From Brevibacterium permense (GTDB lineage: Bacteria; Actinomycetota; Actinomycetes; Actinomycetales; Brevibacteriaceae): a stretch of 64,000 nucleotides of DNA. Location: contig NZ_QYCP01000087.1 of assembly GCF_025506275.1 (NCBI RefSeq), positions 62,001 through 126,000 on the forward strand, written 5' to 3'. Positions 19,535-28,363 of the stretch are shown one piece after another. The notes beneath the pieces are model-generated. The model searched no databases, was not told the DNA's origin, and saw nothing but the letters and a program-made list of their open reading frames with translations. A program made the translations under genes and the position numbers. Position 1 is the stretch's first letter; every line of letters starts with the position of its first letter.

Positions 19535-20320
19535 GTGCTCAGTCGAACCCGTCTCGTCTCCCGTCCACGCCTCCGCACCCTGACCTCGCTTGTCGCTGTC
19601 TCGCTGGTCGTCGGACTGAGCGCCTGCGCGCCCGCCGCTGACGAAGAGACGCGGCCGACTCCGAAAGCGGCCGAAACGCAGGCCGCTTCGCCGGACCCGA
19701 GCGGCTCAGCTAGCGCCGAGCCGAGTGAGTCGCCCACGCCCACCGAGACCGCAGGCGTGGAAGACGCGGGAGCGGCCGGAGTCAGCGAAGACGACATCGA
19801 CGATCATGGCAGCGGAAGATGGGACCGGCCGAAAGAGGAGACCGGACCCAACCGCGACGAGGGCAAGACGTTCAAGGTGGCCCTGCGCGTCGAAGACAAC
19901 CTGCCCATCGACGTCGATGAGGCCGGAGACTTCATCATCAAGACCCTCCAGGACGAGCGCGGCTGGCAGGACATGGACGACGTCTCCATCGAGCTCGTCG
20001 ATGAAGGTCAGGACGCGATGATCTCCATCGCCAGCCCCGATACCGTCGACGAGATGTGCCTGCCGCTGCGGACCCTGGGCAAACTCTCGTGTCGCAACGG
20101 TCCCAACGTCATTCTCAACGCCAAGCGCTGGGTCTCCGCCACGGAGGAGTTCGACGATATCGTCCAGTACCGGCAGTACCTCATCAACCACGAGGTCGGT
20201 CACGCTCTCGGCCACGGCCACGAATCCTGCCCCGGACCAGGGAAGACCGCACCGCTCATGCAGCAGCAGACGAAGGGCCTGCAGGGGTGTGAGCCGAACG
20301 GATGGCCCTCGAAAGGCTAG
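19535..20320 (+). CDS. DUF3152 lipoprotein with zinc-protease motif
   Basis: 261 residues from a GTG. A signal peptide ends in the lipobox LSAC (about residue 31), followed by a Pro/Ser/Thr/Glu-rich linker of roughly 70 residues and a DUF3152 domain. Near the C-terminus [16 protein letters not shown] gives the metzincin-like pattern HExxHxxGxxH, so a secreted, membrane-anchored zinc peptidase is likely (inference from the motif). TAGACT 7 nt before the GTG suggests a leaderless mRNA. Ends before a strong terminator. Confidence 0.85.
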   Translation: MLSRTRLVSRPRLRTLTSLVAVSLVVGLSACAPAADEETRPTPKAAETQAASPDPSGSASAEPSESPTPTETAGVEDAGAAGVSEDDIDDHGSGRWDRPKEETGPNRDEGKTFKVALRVEDNLPIDVDEAGDFIIKTLQDERGWQDMDDVSIELVDEGQDAMISIASPDTVDEMCLPLRTLGKLSCRNGPNVILNAKRWVSATEEFDDIVQYRQYLINHEVGHALGHGHESCPGPGKTAPLMQQQTKGLQGCEPNGWPSKG

Positions 20321-20353
20321 TTCCGCGGCAGTCGCGGACAGACTCCGGCCGAT

Positions 20354-20389
20354 ACAGCGCAGGCCCCGCAATTGCGGGGCCTGCGCTGT
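20354..20389. terminator. bidirectional terminator, 36-nt perfect palindrome
   Basis: 18-bp perfect arms with no unpaired centre; as RNA a GC-rich stem of about 16 bp with a 4-nt loop. It lies between the convergent DUF3152 and exporter genes and can serve both. Confidence 0.75.
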
Positions 20390-20408
20390 CATTGCGAGGA
20401 CGTGCGTA

Positions 20409-22157
20409 TCAGTGCTTGGGTGAGCGGGGCCGCAGAGAGTAGTCTCCGGCACCCTGCGTGGCCTTCTCGTGCTCGATCTCATCGCTGACGGAGCTCGTGC
20501 CAGATGGGGTCAGCGAGCCAGGCTGTTCGATGACAGCGATGCTGTCGGTCGCGACGACCTCACGCTGATGGTCCGTCGGGGCGCCCGCATCGATCTTCGT
20601 GGCCAGAGCCTTCTCTCGAACGAACATGAGGATGACTGCCGCGATGATTCCCAGCGGGCAGACCCACAGGAAGATCGGCACCAGCGCATCGCTGTACGCA
20701 TTGACGATGATCGAGTGGATCGGATCGGGCAGCGACTTGACCACTTCGGGGGTCAGTGAGTTCGACCCCGTGCCCTTCATCGCCTGGGCGCCCTGGGGTC
20801 CCAGGGACTTGATGCCGTCCTCGAGGTTCGACGCCAGCCGCGAGGTGAAGAGCGAACCGATCAGCGACATGCCCAGCGTGCCGCCGATCTGCCGGAAGAA
20901 GTTGTTCGACGCCGTCGCCGTGCCGACCATCGCCACCGGGAACGAGTTCTGGACGATGAGCACGAGCATCTGCATCGACAGTCCCAGGCCGAGGCCCAGC
21001 ACACACAGGCAGCCGATGACGACGAGAACGTTCTGATCGGCCGTGACGAAGGTCCCCATGAGGAAGAGGGCGACGCCGACGATCGCGCTGCCGAGCACCG
21101 GGTACCACTTGTACCGTCCCGTCTTCGAGACGACGAAGCCGATGATGACCGAGCTCGGCAGCATCACGGCCATCATGGGCACCATGAGGAGCCCGGCCTT
21201 CGTCGCTTCGATCCCGTGGGCCATCTGCAGGAACGTGGGCATGTACGAAAGGACGCCGAACATGCCGATGGCGATGCACATGCCGGCGATCGTGCAGAGG
21301 ACGAAGTTCGTGTCCTTGAACACGAACATCGGGATGACGGGTTCGGGCACAGCCTGTTCGACGAAGACGAAGACGACGGCGCTGATGACGGCGATGGCGA
21401 TGAGACCGATGATGATCGGATCGTCCCAGTCGTACTGATGCCCGCCCCACGAAGTCGTGAGGATGAGTGCCGAGGTGAATTCGGCGATGAGGATCATTCC
21501 CGCGACATCGACATGGCGTTTGACCGACCGATCCGACTTGGGGACCTTGAGGAAGAGGATGGCGGCGATGAGCGCGAGCACGCCGAACGGGAGATTGAGA
21601 GCGAATGTCCAGCGCCAGCCCGGGCCCTCGGTGATCCAGCCTCCGATCAGCGGTCCCGCCACCGAGGTGACCGCGAAGTTCGCCCCCATGATGCCCATAT
21701 ACGGGCCGCGTTTGCGCGCCGGCACAACCGCGGCGATGAGAGCCTGCGAGAGGATGATGAGACCGCCGCCGCCGAGGCCCTGAATGACGCGTGCGGTGAT
21801 GAGGACGGCCATGTTATGGGCCAGGAAGCCGACGATGGAACCGAGGATGAACATGCAGATGGCGAAGATGAAGATCTTCTTCCGATTGAACGAATCGCCC
21901 AACTTGCCGTAGATCGGCATCATGATCGTCGAGGCCAACATGAACGCCGTCGAGACCCACAGCATCTGGTCGACGCCATTGAGGTCACCGACGATGGTCG
22001 GCAGGGCCGTGGCCAGCATGGTCTGATTGAGCGAGAACATGAACATTGCCAGCATCAGGCCGGTGAACAGTAGGATCACCGATGAGGTCTCGATCTCCGG
22101 CTCCTCTTCGGCGCTGAGCTGCTTCTCGGCAGCGGGCTCGGTGGCGGTAGTGGTCAT
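20409..22157 (-). CDS. DHA2-family (14-TM) multidrug exporter
   Basis: 582 residues. The N-terminal TGLMLAMFMFSLNQTMLATALPTIVGDL, motif A region GKLGDSFNRKKIF and motif C RVIQGLGGGGLIILSQ identify a 14-TM drug:H+ antiporter of the EmrB/QacA group. A long polar C-terminal tail follows the last segment. The ATG overlaps the TetR stop (ATGA), so it is the second gene of a regulator-exporter operon. The frame is open further upstream but that is the TetR gene. Substrate presumably the TetR ligand; unknown. Confidence 0.92.
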   Translation of the reverse strand: MTTTATEPAAEKQLSAEEEPEIETSSVILLFTGLMLAMFMFSLNQTMLATALPTIVGDLNGVDQMLWVSTAFMLASTIMMPIYGKLGDSFNRKKIFIFAICMFILGSIVGFLAHNMAVLITARVIQGLGGGGLIILSQALIAAVVPARKRGPYMGIMGANFAVTSVAGPLIGGWITEGPGWRWTFALNLPFGVLALIAAILFLKVPKSDRSVKRHVDVAGMILIAEFTSALILTTSWGGHQYDWDDPIIIGLIAIAVISAVVFVFVEQAVPEPVIPMFVFKDTNFVLCTIAGMCIAIGMFGVLSYMPTFLQMAHGIEATKAGLLMVPMMAVMLPSSVIIGFVVSKTGRYKWYPVLGSAIVGVALFLMGTFVTADQNVLVVIGCLCVLGLGLGLSMQMLVLIVQNSFPVAMVGTATASNNFFRQIGGTLGMSLIGSLFTSRLASNLEDGIKSLGPQGAQAMKGTGSNSLTPEVVKSLPDPIHSIIVNAYSDALVPIFLWVCPLGIIAAVILMFVREKALATKIDAGAPTDHQREVVATDSIAVIEQPGSLTPSGTSSVSDEIEHEKATQGAGDYSLRPRSPKH

Positions 22158-22804
22158 TTCAGCCTTTCTAAGAGGGTCAGGAACAGTTCGATCGAGGAGG
22201 TGAACGCCTGGTCCGCCCGTTCGTCGTCCAATTCGTGTGCGGTGTCGAATCGCGCGGAGGTGAAAGCATGCTCGAGCGGGATGCTGCACAGCTGCGCGAG
22301 CATCCGCGTGGCCCGTGCGGCGGTGTCGTCATCGGCAAAGGTGATTCCGCGACGTTCGATCCGCCGGCGGATGCCGGTGATGATCTGCTCGGAGTAGTGC
22401 CGCTTCGTCTCCTTGCTGAGCATGCCGAGGTGCGGATGCCGAGCCTGGATCGCGCGCAGCTTCTGCTTGTTCGCCGACCGCGGCAGCAGGAATTCGAACG
22501 CGGCGCGGATGGTGAAGGAGAGATCCTCCACCAGACGTTCGCGCCGGGGCTCGAAGTCCTCGATGAATCGCTGCAGAGCGGCGGCGATATCGTCAGAGGT
22601 CGTCAGTCCGACGATCGCCATCTCCTTGGTGGGGAAATAGTTGAAGAACGTGCGCGTCGAGACCTCCGCAGCTTCCGCGATCCGAGCCACAGTCACCTCG
22701 TCGAGCCCCTGATCGAAGACGAGATCGACGGCCGCGGCGTGGATGGACGCGCGGCGCTCACGGGTCTGACGCTCGCGCAGGGATTCGGTCGGTTCGGAAC
22801 TCAC
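22154..22804 (-). CDS. TetR-family repressor of the adjacent exporter
   Basis: 216 residues from a GTG that sits 6 nt after a -10 box. The N-terminal HTH region reads VTVARIAEAAEVSTRTFFNYF, standard TetR. The GTG at 22819 is an alternative start. Co-operonic with the DHA2 exporter. Two palindromes overlap or flank the promoter (22824-22835 and 22844-22866), consistent with autorepression and ligand-induced export. It is transcribed away from the ClpC-like gene. Confidence 0.85.
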   Translation of the reverse strand: MSSEPTESLRERQTRERRASIHAAAVDLVFDQGLDEVTVARIAEAAEVSTRTFFNYFPTKEMAIVGLTTSDDIAAALQRFIEDFEPRRERLVEDLSFTIRAAFEFLLPRSANKQKLRAIQARHPHLGMLSKETKRHYSEQIITGIRRRIERRGITFADDDTAARATRMLAQLCSIPLEHAFTSARFDTAHELDDERADQAFTSSIELFLTLLERLK

Positions 22805-22810
22805 CAGAAA

Positions 22811-22839
22811 ATTATGCACCTCTTGCAAATTTGCACCAA
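22811..22839 (-). promoter_or_regulatory. promoter and operator of the TetR-exporter operon
   Basis: On the minus strand TTGGTG (22839-22834), a 17-nt spacer, and CATAAT (22816-22811), followed after 6 nt by the GTG start, so the mRNA would be leaderless. A perfect 12-bp palindrome TGCAAATTTGCA (22824-22835) lies inside the spacer, where a bound repressor would block polymerase. Confidence 0.6.
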
Positions 22840-22843
22840 ATGC

Positions 22844-22866
22844 AGAAATGCATTCAATGCATTTCT
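22844..22866. promoter_or_regulatory. second palindrome upstream of TetR operon (candidate operator)
   Basis: 11-bp perfect arms around a single central base (AGAAATGCATT-C-AATGCATTTCT). It lies just upstream of the -35 box. Its centre-to-centre distance to the spacer palindrome is about 25 nt. Confidence 0.5.
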
Positions 22867-22939
22867 CGACGGTGATGTTGTTCACACTCCGTCGTCGGGC
22901 GGGCGACCGCTGGGAATATATGTCCGCATGCACCTGTTG

Positions 22940-22960
22940 ATTGAGTCGTATACGCTCAAC
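22940..22960 (+). promoter_or_regulatory. HAIR-like element (HspR site) upstream of the ClpC-like gene
   Basis: ATTGAGT-N7-GCTCAAC matches the HspR consensus CTTGAGT-N7-ACTCAAG at 11 of 14 positions with the exact 7-nt spacing. It lies 20 nt before the TTG start, overlapping the likely promoter. HspR represses chaperone operons in actinobacteria, so heat or protein-folding stress probably induces this gene. Confidence 0.65.
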
Positions 22961-22980
22961 TTTGAAAGAGGAGGTCAGCT

Positions 22981-25530
22981 TTGGCCACATTCTTCGGACC
23001 CGCAGGCTCGGGCGGAGACTCGTTCGACGAGTTCCTCGCTCGTTTCCTTCAGGGACAGACCGGAGCCCGTCGAGGCCGTTCCGTCGACATCAACCGACTG
23101 CTGAGCAAGCGCAGCCACGAGGTCATCGAAGCGGCCGCGGAGTTCGCAGGACGACACGGTCAGTCCGAGGTCGACGCGCTCCATATCCTGCGCACTATGG
23201 TCGATTCCGAACCCGGAATCTCCGCCGTGCGCCAGGCCGGCGCCGATCCCGAGGCCATCGCCCATGCGATCGAAGAGCGCCTTCCGGCCAGCACCGACAC
23301 CGAGGCGGATTCCACGCCCACACTGACCGGTTCGGCCCAGCGCGCCCTGCTCGACGCCTACCAGGTGGCGCGAGCCTTCGGGTCGACCTACATCGATCCC
23401 GAACACATGTTCTTCGCCTTCGTGCTCAACCAGGAGATGCCCGCCGGTCGGATCCTCGCACAGGCAGGCGTCACCCAGGCTGCACTGCAGGCCGGTGCCG
23501 AGGCGGCCGAAGCCGCAGGCATGCACCCCGGCCAGGAGGCCGAAGGCGAGGGCGGTCAGGAATCCGTGTTGGAGAAGTTCGGCACGGACCTCACCGAGCT
23601 CGCAGCCGCTGGCAAACTCGATCCCGTCATCGGCCGCTCGCAGGAAATTGAGCAGACGATCGAGATCCTCGCCCGCCGGACGAAGAACAACCCGGTTCTC
23701 CTCGGCGAGGCCGGTGTCGGCAAGACCGCGGTCGCCGAGGGACTCGCCCAGGCCATTCACTCCGGAGAGGTGCCCAAGCAGCTGCAGGGCAAGCGCATCA
23801 TCGCGCTCGATATGCCCGGAATGCTCGCCGGCACCCGCTACCGGGGTGACTTCGAAGAGCGCCTGACAGGAGCTCTCAACGAGATCGCCGATGACGGAGA
23901 CATGATCGTCTTCGTCGATGAACTCCACACCCTCGTCGGTGCCGGCGGCAACGGCGAAGCGAACTCTATGGACGCCGGCAACATCCTCAAACCGCGCCTG
24001 GCCCGCGGCGATCTGCACATGATCGGCGCGACCACGCTCAAGGAGTACCGCACCATCGAGAAGGATTCGGCTCTCGAGCGTCGCTTCCAGCCGGTGACCG
24101 TGGGTGAGCCGAGCGTCGAGGACGCGGTGACGATCATCGACGGGCTGAAGGACCGCTATGCGGAGTTCCACGAGGTCACCTACACCGCCGAGGCGGTCCG
24201 CGCGGCCGTTGAGCTGTCGAACCGCTACATCACCGACCGCTTCCTGCCGGACAAGGCCATCGACCTCATCGACCAGGCCGGAGCCCGGATGTCGCTCAGG
24301 CGCGGACCCGCGGTCGATATCGACGCGCTCAAGCTCAATCTCTCCGAACTCGAAGCGGAGAAGAAGTCCGCTATCGAGGTGGAGGACTACGAGCGTGCCG
24401 GCCGTGTCCGCGATGAGATCAACGAGGTGACCGCCCGGATCGAATCCGCCGAGAATCCGGACGCAGAGGCTGCGAAGACCGTTGCCGCCGAGGCAGTCAT
24501 CGGTGAACAGGAGATCGCGCATGTGGTCTCCCGGGCCACCGGAATCCCGGCAGCACGGATGACGCAGAGCCAGAAGGCACGACTGGCGAATATGGAAGAG
24601 GTCCTCCAAGACCGCGTGGTCGGACAGGACGAAGCCGTGACCGCCGTGTCGCGCGCGATCCGCCGCAGCCAGACCGGTATGGCCGATCCCAATCGTCCCA
24701 TCGGCAGCTTCCTCTTCCTCGGTCCCACCGGTGTCGGCAAGACTGAGCTGGCGAAGGCTCTGGCGCACACTCTGTTCGACGACGAGTCGGCCATGATCCG
24801 CTTCGATATGAGCGAGTTCGGCGAACGCCACACGGTGTCCCGCCTCGTCGGTGCTCCTCCCGGCTACGTCGGCTACGACGAGGCGGGGCAGCTGACGGAG
24901 AAGGTCCGCCGTCGCCCGTATTCGGTCATCCTCCTCGACGAGGTCGAGAAGGCCCACCCGGATGCGTTCAACCTGCTGCTGCAGGTCCTCGACGACGGAC
25001 GGCTCACCGACGGCCAGGGCCGCACTGTCGACTTCCGCAACACCGTGGTCATCATGACCTCGAACCTCGGTTCCGAGTTCATGTCCGGCACTCCGCTGGG
25101 CTTCGCCTCCGGTGCTGCGGGAGACGCGGAGAAGGATCTCAAGGCCAAGGTCATGGGTCGTCTCAAGGAGTTCATGCGGCCGGAGTTCATCAACCGCATC
25201 GATGACACCGTGATGTTCTCGCGGCTCGATCGCGAGCAGCTGCGGTCGATCGTCGATCACCAGCTGGCCGCGTCGAAGCAGCGCCTCGAAGCCCAGGGCA
25301 TCGCCCTCGACGTCTCCGCAGAGGCTCTCGACTGGCTGGCCGATGAAGGATATGAACCCGAGTTCGGCGCCCGTCCGCTGCGTCGCACGATCCAGCGCGA
25401 GCTCGACGACCGCATCGCCGATCTCCTCGTCACCGAGGCGGTCGATGAGGGCGGCACCGTGCGTGCCACCGTCGTCGACGGCGCACTCAAGGTCGTGGCC
25501 GGCACCCGCCCGGAGCCGATCATCGCCTGA
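22981..25530 (+). CDS. ClpC-like AAA+ unfoldase, ATP-binding subunit of Clp protease
   Basis: 849 residues from a TTG with GAGGAGG upstream. An N-terminal double Clp-N repeat follows an unusual Gly/Phe-rich leader ([15 protein letters not shown]). Two AAA+ modules carry Walker A GEAGVGKT (242-249) and GPTGVGKT (581-588). The middle region is short with a UVR-like [12 protein letters not shown] segment, so it is ClpC-like, not ClpB. In module 2 the tripeptide LGF (706-708) sits where ClpA/ClpC/ClpX carry their ClpP-docking loop. It probably unfolds substrates for a ClpP peptidase; two ClpP-like genes lie 4 kb downstream. Control by an HspR-type site is inferred from the HAIR-like repeat. Confidence 0.9.
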   Translation: MATFFGPAGSGGDSFDEFLARFLQGQTGARRGRSVDINRLLSKRSHEVIEAAAEFAGRHGQSEVDALHILRTMVDSEPGISAVRQAGADPEAIAHAIEERLPASTDTEADSTPTLTGSAQRALLDAYQVARAFGSTYIDPEHMFFAFVLNQEMPAGRILAQAGVTQAALQAGAEAAEAAGMHPGQEAEGEGGQESVLEKFGTDLTELAAAGKLDPVIGRSQEIEQTIEILARRTKNNPVLLGEAGVGKTAVAEGLAQAIHSGEVPKQLQGKRIIALDMPGMLAGTRYRGDFEERLTGALNEIADDGDMIVFVDELHTLVGAGGNGEANSMDAGNILKPRLARGDLHMIGATTLKEYRTIEKDSALERRFQPVTVGEPSVEDAVTIIDGLKDRYAEFHEVTYTAEAVRAAVELSNRYITDRFLPDKAIDLIDQAGARMSLRRGPAVDIDALKLNLSELEAEKKSAIEVEDYERAGRVRDEINEVTARIESAENPDAEAAKTVAAEAVIGEQEIAHVVSRATGIPAARMTQSQKARLANMEEVLQDRVVGQDEAVTAVSRAIRRSQTGMADPNRPIGSFLFLGPTGVGKTELAKALAHTLFDDESAMIRFDMSEFGERHTVSRLVGAPPGYVGYDEAGQLTEKVRRRPYSVILLDEVEKAHPDAFNLLLQVLDDGRLTDGQGRTVDFRNTVVIMTSNLGSEFMSGTPLGFASGAAGDAEKDLKAKVMGRLKEFMRPEFINRIDDTVMFSRLDREQLRSIVDHQLAASKQRLEAQGIALDVSAEALDWLADEGYEPEFGARPLRRTIQRELDDRIADLLVTEAVDEGGTVRATVVDGALKVVAGTRPEPIIA

Positions 25531-25587
25531 TCACCGAGGCGGCCCTGCACCGGCCGTCGCTTCTGAGTGACGCATTCGAACCGGAAT

Positions 25588-25627
25588 GAGCCCGGGACGA
25601 AAGATTCCGTTCTTTCGTCCCGGGCTC
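25588..25627. terminator. terminator between ClpC-like and YidC genes
   Basis: Perfect 17-bp arms (25588-25604 and 25611-25627) with a 6-nt loop between two convergent genes, so probably bidirectional. Confidence 0.8.
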
Positions 25628-25659
25628 TGTCGTTGCTGCGGGCAGCGTCGCGTCCCGGT

Positions 25660-26472
25660 TCAGCCGCGGGTGGCAGAGGACTGTTCGGTCCGGGGATCGT
25701 TCGCGCCGAGGAGGCGGTTGAGGATGAGTCGTTCGCCGAGCGTCCACGTGGTCGTCGTCGCCAGATAGAGCGCAGCGGCCAAGGGGACGAAGAGCGCGAA
25801 GATCGCCGTGAGGAAGGGCATGAAGCTCAGGGTCTTCATCACTCCTGACAGATCCGGCATCGCCGGAGCATCTGCCCCGTTCTTCGCCGGGGGAGCGGTC
25901 GGAGTCTCGGGTGTGGCCGGGGCGAGCAGGTGTCGGGAGAATCCCGCGACGACGGCGATGAGGACGACGAGGACGAGGTAGACCGTGATCGCGGTGCCGG
26001 TCAGATCGCCGGCGCCGAGCAGTCTGACGAAGCTCGTGCCCAGCGGCAGGCCGAAGAGCGTATGCCCGAGCAGCTCATTGGCGTGTCCGTCGATCGTCGC
26101 ATTGATGAAGAGACCGTAGACGGCCATGAGCACGGGCATCTGCGCGAGCACCGGAAGGCACCCGGCGAAAGGAGAGGCGTTCTCCTCCTTGTACAGCTCC
26201 ATGAGCTTCTGCTGCATGAGCTCGGGCTTGTCTTTGTGCTTCTTCTGCAGCTCGCTGATCTTCGGGGCCAGCCGTTTCCGAGTGATGCCGGCCCTGACCT
26301 GGGACACCCCGACGGGGATGAGCACGGCGCGGACCAGGACGGTGAGTACGATGACGGCCAGGGCGGCGCTGAAGCCGCCGGCGAGTGGTTCGAGAATGTC
26401 GCTGATCCCCGTGACCACCGTGTAGGCGGCCTCGACGAGCAGACGGATGGGCAGGAATTCGTAGATGTTCAC
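25660..26472 (-). CDS. YidC/Oxa1-family membrane protein insertase (paralogue)
   Basis: 270 residues, shorter than the main YidC of actinobacteria and not next to rnpA/rpmH, so likely a second copy. It has the hydrophobic pattern of the Oxa1 core (five segments) and the amphipathic LAPKISELQKKHKDKPELMQQKLMELYKEE-type cytoplasmic loop (quoted residues run about 68-98), then FAGCLPVLAQMPVLMAVYGLF. The conserved Arg in the first membrane segment (VLVRAVLIPV) is present. Inserts membrane proteins. A DUF6412 gene lies upstream on the same strand. Confidence 0.88.
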   Translation of the reverse strand: MNIYEFLPIRLLVEAAYTVVTGISDILEPLAGGFSAALAVIVLTVLVRAVLIPVGVSQVRAGITRKRLAPKISELQKKHKDKPELMQQKLMELYKEENASPFAGCLPVLAQMPVLMAVYGLFINATIDGHANELLGHTLFGLPLGTSFVRLLGAGDLTGTAITVYLVLVVLIAVVAGFSRHLLAPATPETPTAPPAKNGADAPAMPDLSGVMKTLSFMPFLTAIFALFVPLAAALYLATTTTWTLGERLILNRLLGANDPRTEQSSATRG

Positions 26473-26606
26473 AGGTGAGTGTCCTTCGGACAGAGCGCAC
26501 TGAGGCGCAGTTGAATGGGCCGTTGCAGGCCATCACCGTGACGACTGATGACAATTGCCCGCGCCGAGGCGGGGAGGAGCTCCGTACGGAACGTGATCGA
26601 GGTCGT

Positions 26607-26912
26607 TCAGGCGATGGCGTGAACGACGCGCGATGGGGCTCTGGGCAGAGCCGTACCCGGAGTGCCGGGCTCCTCCGGCATGCGGAATTCGCGGATGCTT
26701 CGGCGCGTATCCGGCAGAGACGGCGGGCGTGCTGACAGCGAAAGCACACGCAGCAGTGCCATGCTCGCCCATGCGGCGATCGGCGTCAGCAGGGCCGCCC
26801 CGAGGAGAGCCAGGACGATGAGATGAGTGGGGGACTGGGGAACGACCGAATCGAGGTCGGAAGAGAGCACGACGATGAGCAGCTGCAGAGTCAGCCACAT
26901 ATTCGCCATCAT
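26607..26912 (-). CDS. DUF6412-like small membrane protein upstream of YidC paralogue
   Basis: 101 residues with two hydrophobic segments (about 5-20 and 30-58) and a Pro/Arg-rich tail. A G-rich ribosome site precedes the ATG. Small proteins of this kind (I believe DUF6412) sit next to extra YidC copies in actinobacteria, so a partner role in membrane insertion is possible. The 134-nt gap to YidC holds no gene but contains a CCGAGGCGG copy. Confidence 0.55.
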   Translation of the reverse strand: MMANMWLTLQLLIVVLSSDLDSVVPQSPTHLIVLALLGAALLTPIAAWASMALLRVLSLSARPPSLPDTRRSIREFRMPEEPGTPGTALPRAPSRVVHAIA

Positions 26913-27059
26913 CTCGCCCCCCTAACCAGTGCGTCGATGCTAGCACGCGGGCCTGTACGGGCCGTTCAGAGAAACGGAGTCGGTCTGCTCACAGCGGCAG
27001 AGGTCTGCGCCGAGCGGATCAGGGTTCCCCACGTCCACCGGCACTGCCAGTGTGGACGC

Positions 27060-27704
27060 ATGTTCACTCTCAACTCTTCGCGCCACAGCCGACCGCCGCT
27101 GTTCTCCGACTCTGACGAAGCCGCAGCAGCCACCGCGATCCCCGAATCCCAGCGCATCCTCTACGCCTACCGGTCCGTCGTCTTCAACGGCGAGCTGCGC
27201 GACGAGAACGGAATGGAGATCATCTCCCGACTCATCCTCCTCTCCGCCGAGGATCCGCGCTCCGATATCCACCTGTGGATCAACTCTCCCGGCGGATCCG
27301 TGCCGATGATGCACGCGATCGCCGACACCATCGCCGCCCTGCCCAATGATGTGGTCACGATCGCCTTCGGGTGGGCCGCCTCGGCGGGACAGTTCGTCCT
27401 CAGCATGGGAACGCCCGGACGACGTCTCGCCCTGCCCCACGCTCGCATCCTCCTCCACCAGGGATCGAGCGGGATCGGCGGAGCCGCCGCCGACATCGAA
27501 CTCCAGGGCGACGACCTCCGATCGGTCAGAGACACCGTCCTGCACCGGATCGCCGAGGCGACCGGAAAGACCTACGACCGCATCTTCGAAGACTCCCTGC
27601 GTGATCGGTGGTTCACCGCCGAGGAAGCAATCGAGTATGGACTCATCGATCGGGTCATCGATTCTCCGGCAGATCTGCACGTTCAGATCGGAGGAGGGCG
27701 ATGA
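27060..27704 (+). CDS. clpP: ClpP-type serine protease with intact catalytic triad
   Basis: 214 residues from the ATG at 27060; the frame is open upstream to 26823 but that part has no ClpP character. All three active-site positions are seen: Ser in GWAASAGQFVL, His in ARILLHQG, Asp in LRDRWFTAEEA. IHLWINSPGGSV is the oxyanion-strand motif. A ribosome site before 27060 is weak. The stop overlaps the start of the ClpR-like gene (ATGA), so the two subunits are coupled and probably co-assemble. Diverges from canonical ClpP in several positions, so it may be a ClpP3-like accessory copy. Confidence 0.9.
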   Translation: MFTLNSSRHSRPPLFSDSDEAAAATAIPESQRILYAYRSVVFNGELRDENGMEIISRLILLSAEDPRSDIHLWINSPGGSVPMMHAIADTIAALPNDVVTIAFGWAASAGQFVLSMGTPGRRLALPHARILLHQGSSGIGGAAADIELQGDDLRSVRDTVLHRIAEATGKTYDRIFEDSLRDRWFTAEEAIEYGLIDRVIDSPADLHVQIGGGR

Positions 27705-28282
27705 GTCAGTACACGATCCCCAATGTCGTCGACCGAACCGGTGGCAGCGAGAAGATCGTCGACGTCTACTCGCATCTTCTCGGCAACCGCATCGTCTACC
27801 TCGGCGTGCCCATCGACGATGGTGTGGCGAATACGATCATCGCACAGCTGCTCCACCTCGAATCGAGCAGCCGGGACCTGCCGATCAGCATGTACATCAA
27901 TTCCCCGGGCGGCTCCCTGACCGCGATGACGGCGATCTTCGACGCGATGCACCACATCGGCGCACCCGTGGCCACCACCTGCGTCGGGCAGGCGGTCGCC
28001 GATGCGGCCGTGCTCCTGGCCGCCGGAGAACCCAGCCAGCGGGCCATGCTCGCACACGCCCGCGCCGTCCTGCGACAACCGCACGCCGAAGGTGCCCGGG
28101 GCACGATCCCCGACCTCATCGTCGCCGCCGACGAGATCGTCCGGCAGCGTCGAGATGTCGAAGAGATGCTCGCCGACAGCACCGGCCGGACGCCGGAGCA
28201 GATCCACCGTGACTTCGATCGGGACCTCGTCCTCGACGCGAAGGCGGCACGGGATTTCGGACTCGTCGACGTCATCCTCTGA
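27701..28282 (+). CDS. ClpP-like subunit lacking catalytic Ser and His (ClpR-like)
   Basis: 193 residues. The fold is clear: MYINSPGGSLTAM, VGQAV...LLAAGEPSQRAML, ARAVLRQPHAEGARGT and a GLVDVIL end. Where ClpP has GQAASMGAFLL this protein has GQAVADAAVLL, so the nucleophile Ser is Ala; where ClpP has the catalytic His (RVMIHQP) it has Arg (RAVLRQP). The Asp position is kept (DRDLVLDA). It resembles plastid/cyanobacterial ClpR in losing activity while keeping the ring-forming fold. Likely forms a mixed ring with the active ClpP encoded just upstream. No second start is needed: the ATG overlaps the upstream stop. Confidence 0.85.
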   Translation: MSQYTIPNVVDRTGGSEKIVDVYSHLLGNRIVYLGVPIDDGVANTIIAQLLHLESSSRDLPISMYINSPGGSLTAMTAIFDAMHHIGAPVATTCVGQAVADAAVLLAAGEPSQRAMLAHARAVLRQPHAEGARGTIPDLIVAADEIVRQRRDVEEMLADSTGRTPEQIHRDFDRDLVLDAKAARDFGLVDVIL

Positions 28283-28350
28283 CCGCGTACTCTCACCGCG
28301 GTGGGCGGAGATACTCCCCGAGGATGACGACGGGGTCCGGACCGGGTCGC

Positions 28351-28363
28351 TACGATCGGAGAA
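28351..28363 (+). promoter_or_regulatory. -10 box for leaderless histidine kinase gene
   Basis: TACGAT at 28351-28356 ends 6 nt before the ATG at 28363. This chooses 28363 over an ATG at 28324. Confidence 0.45.
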
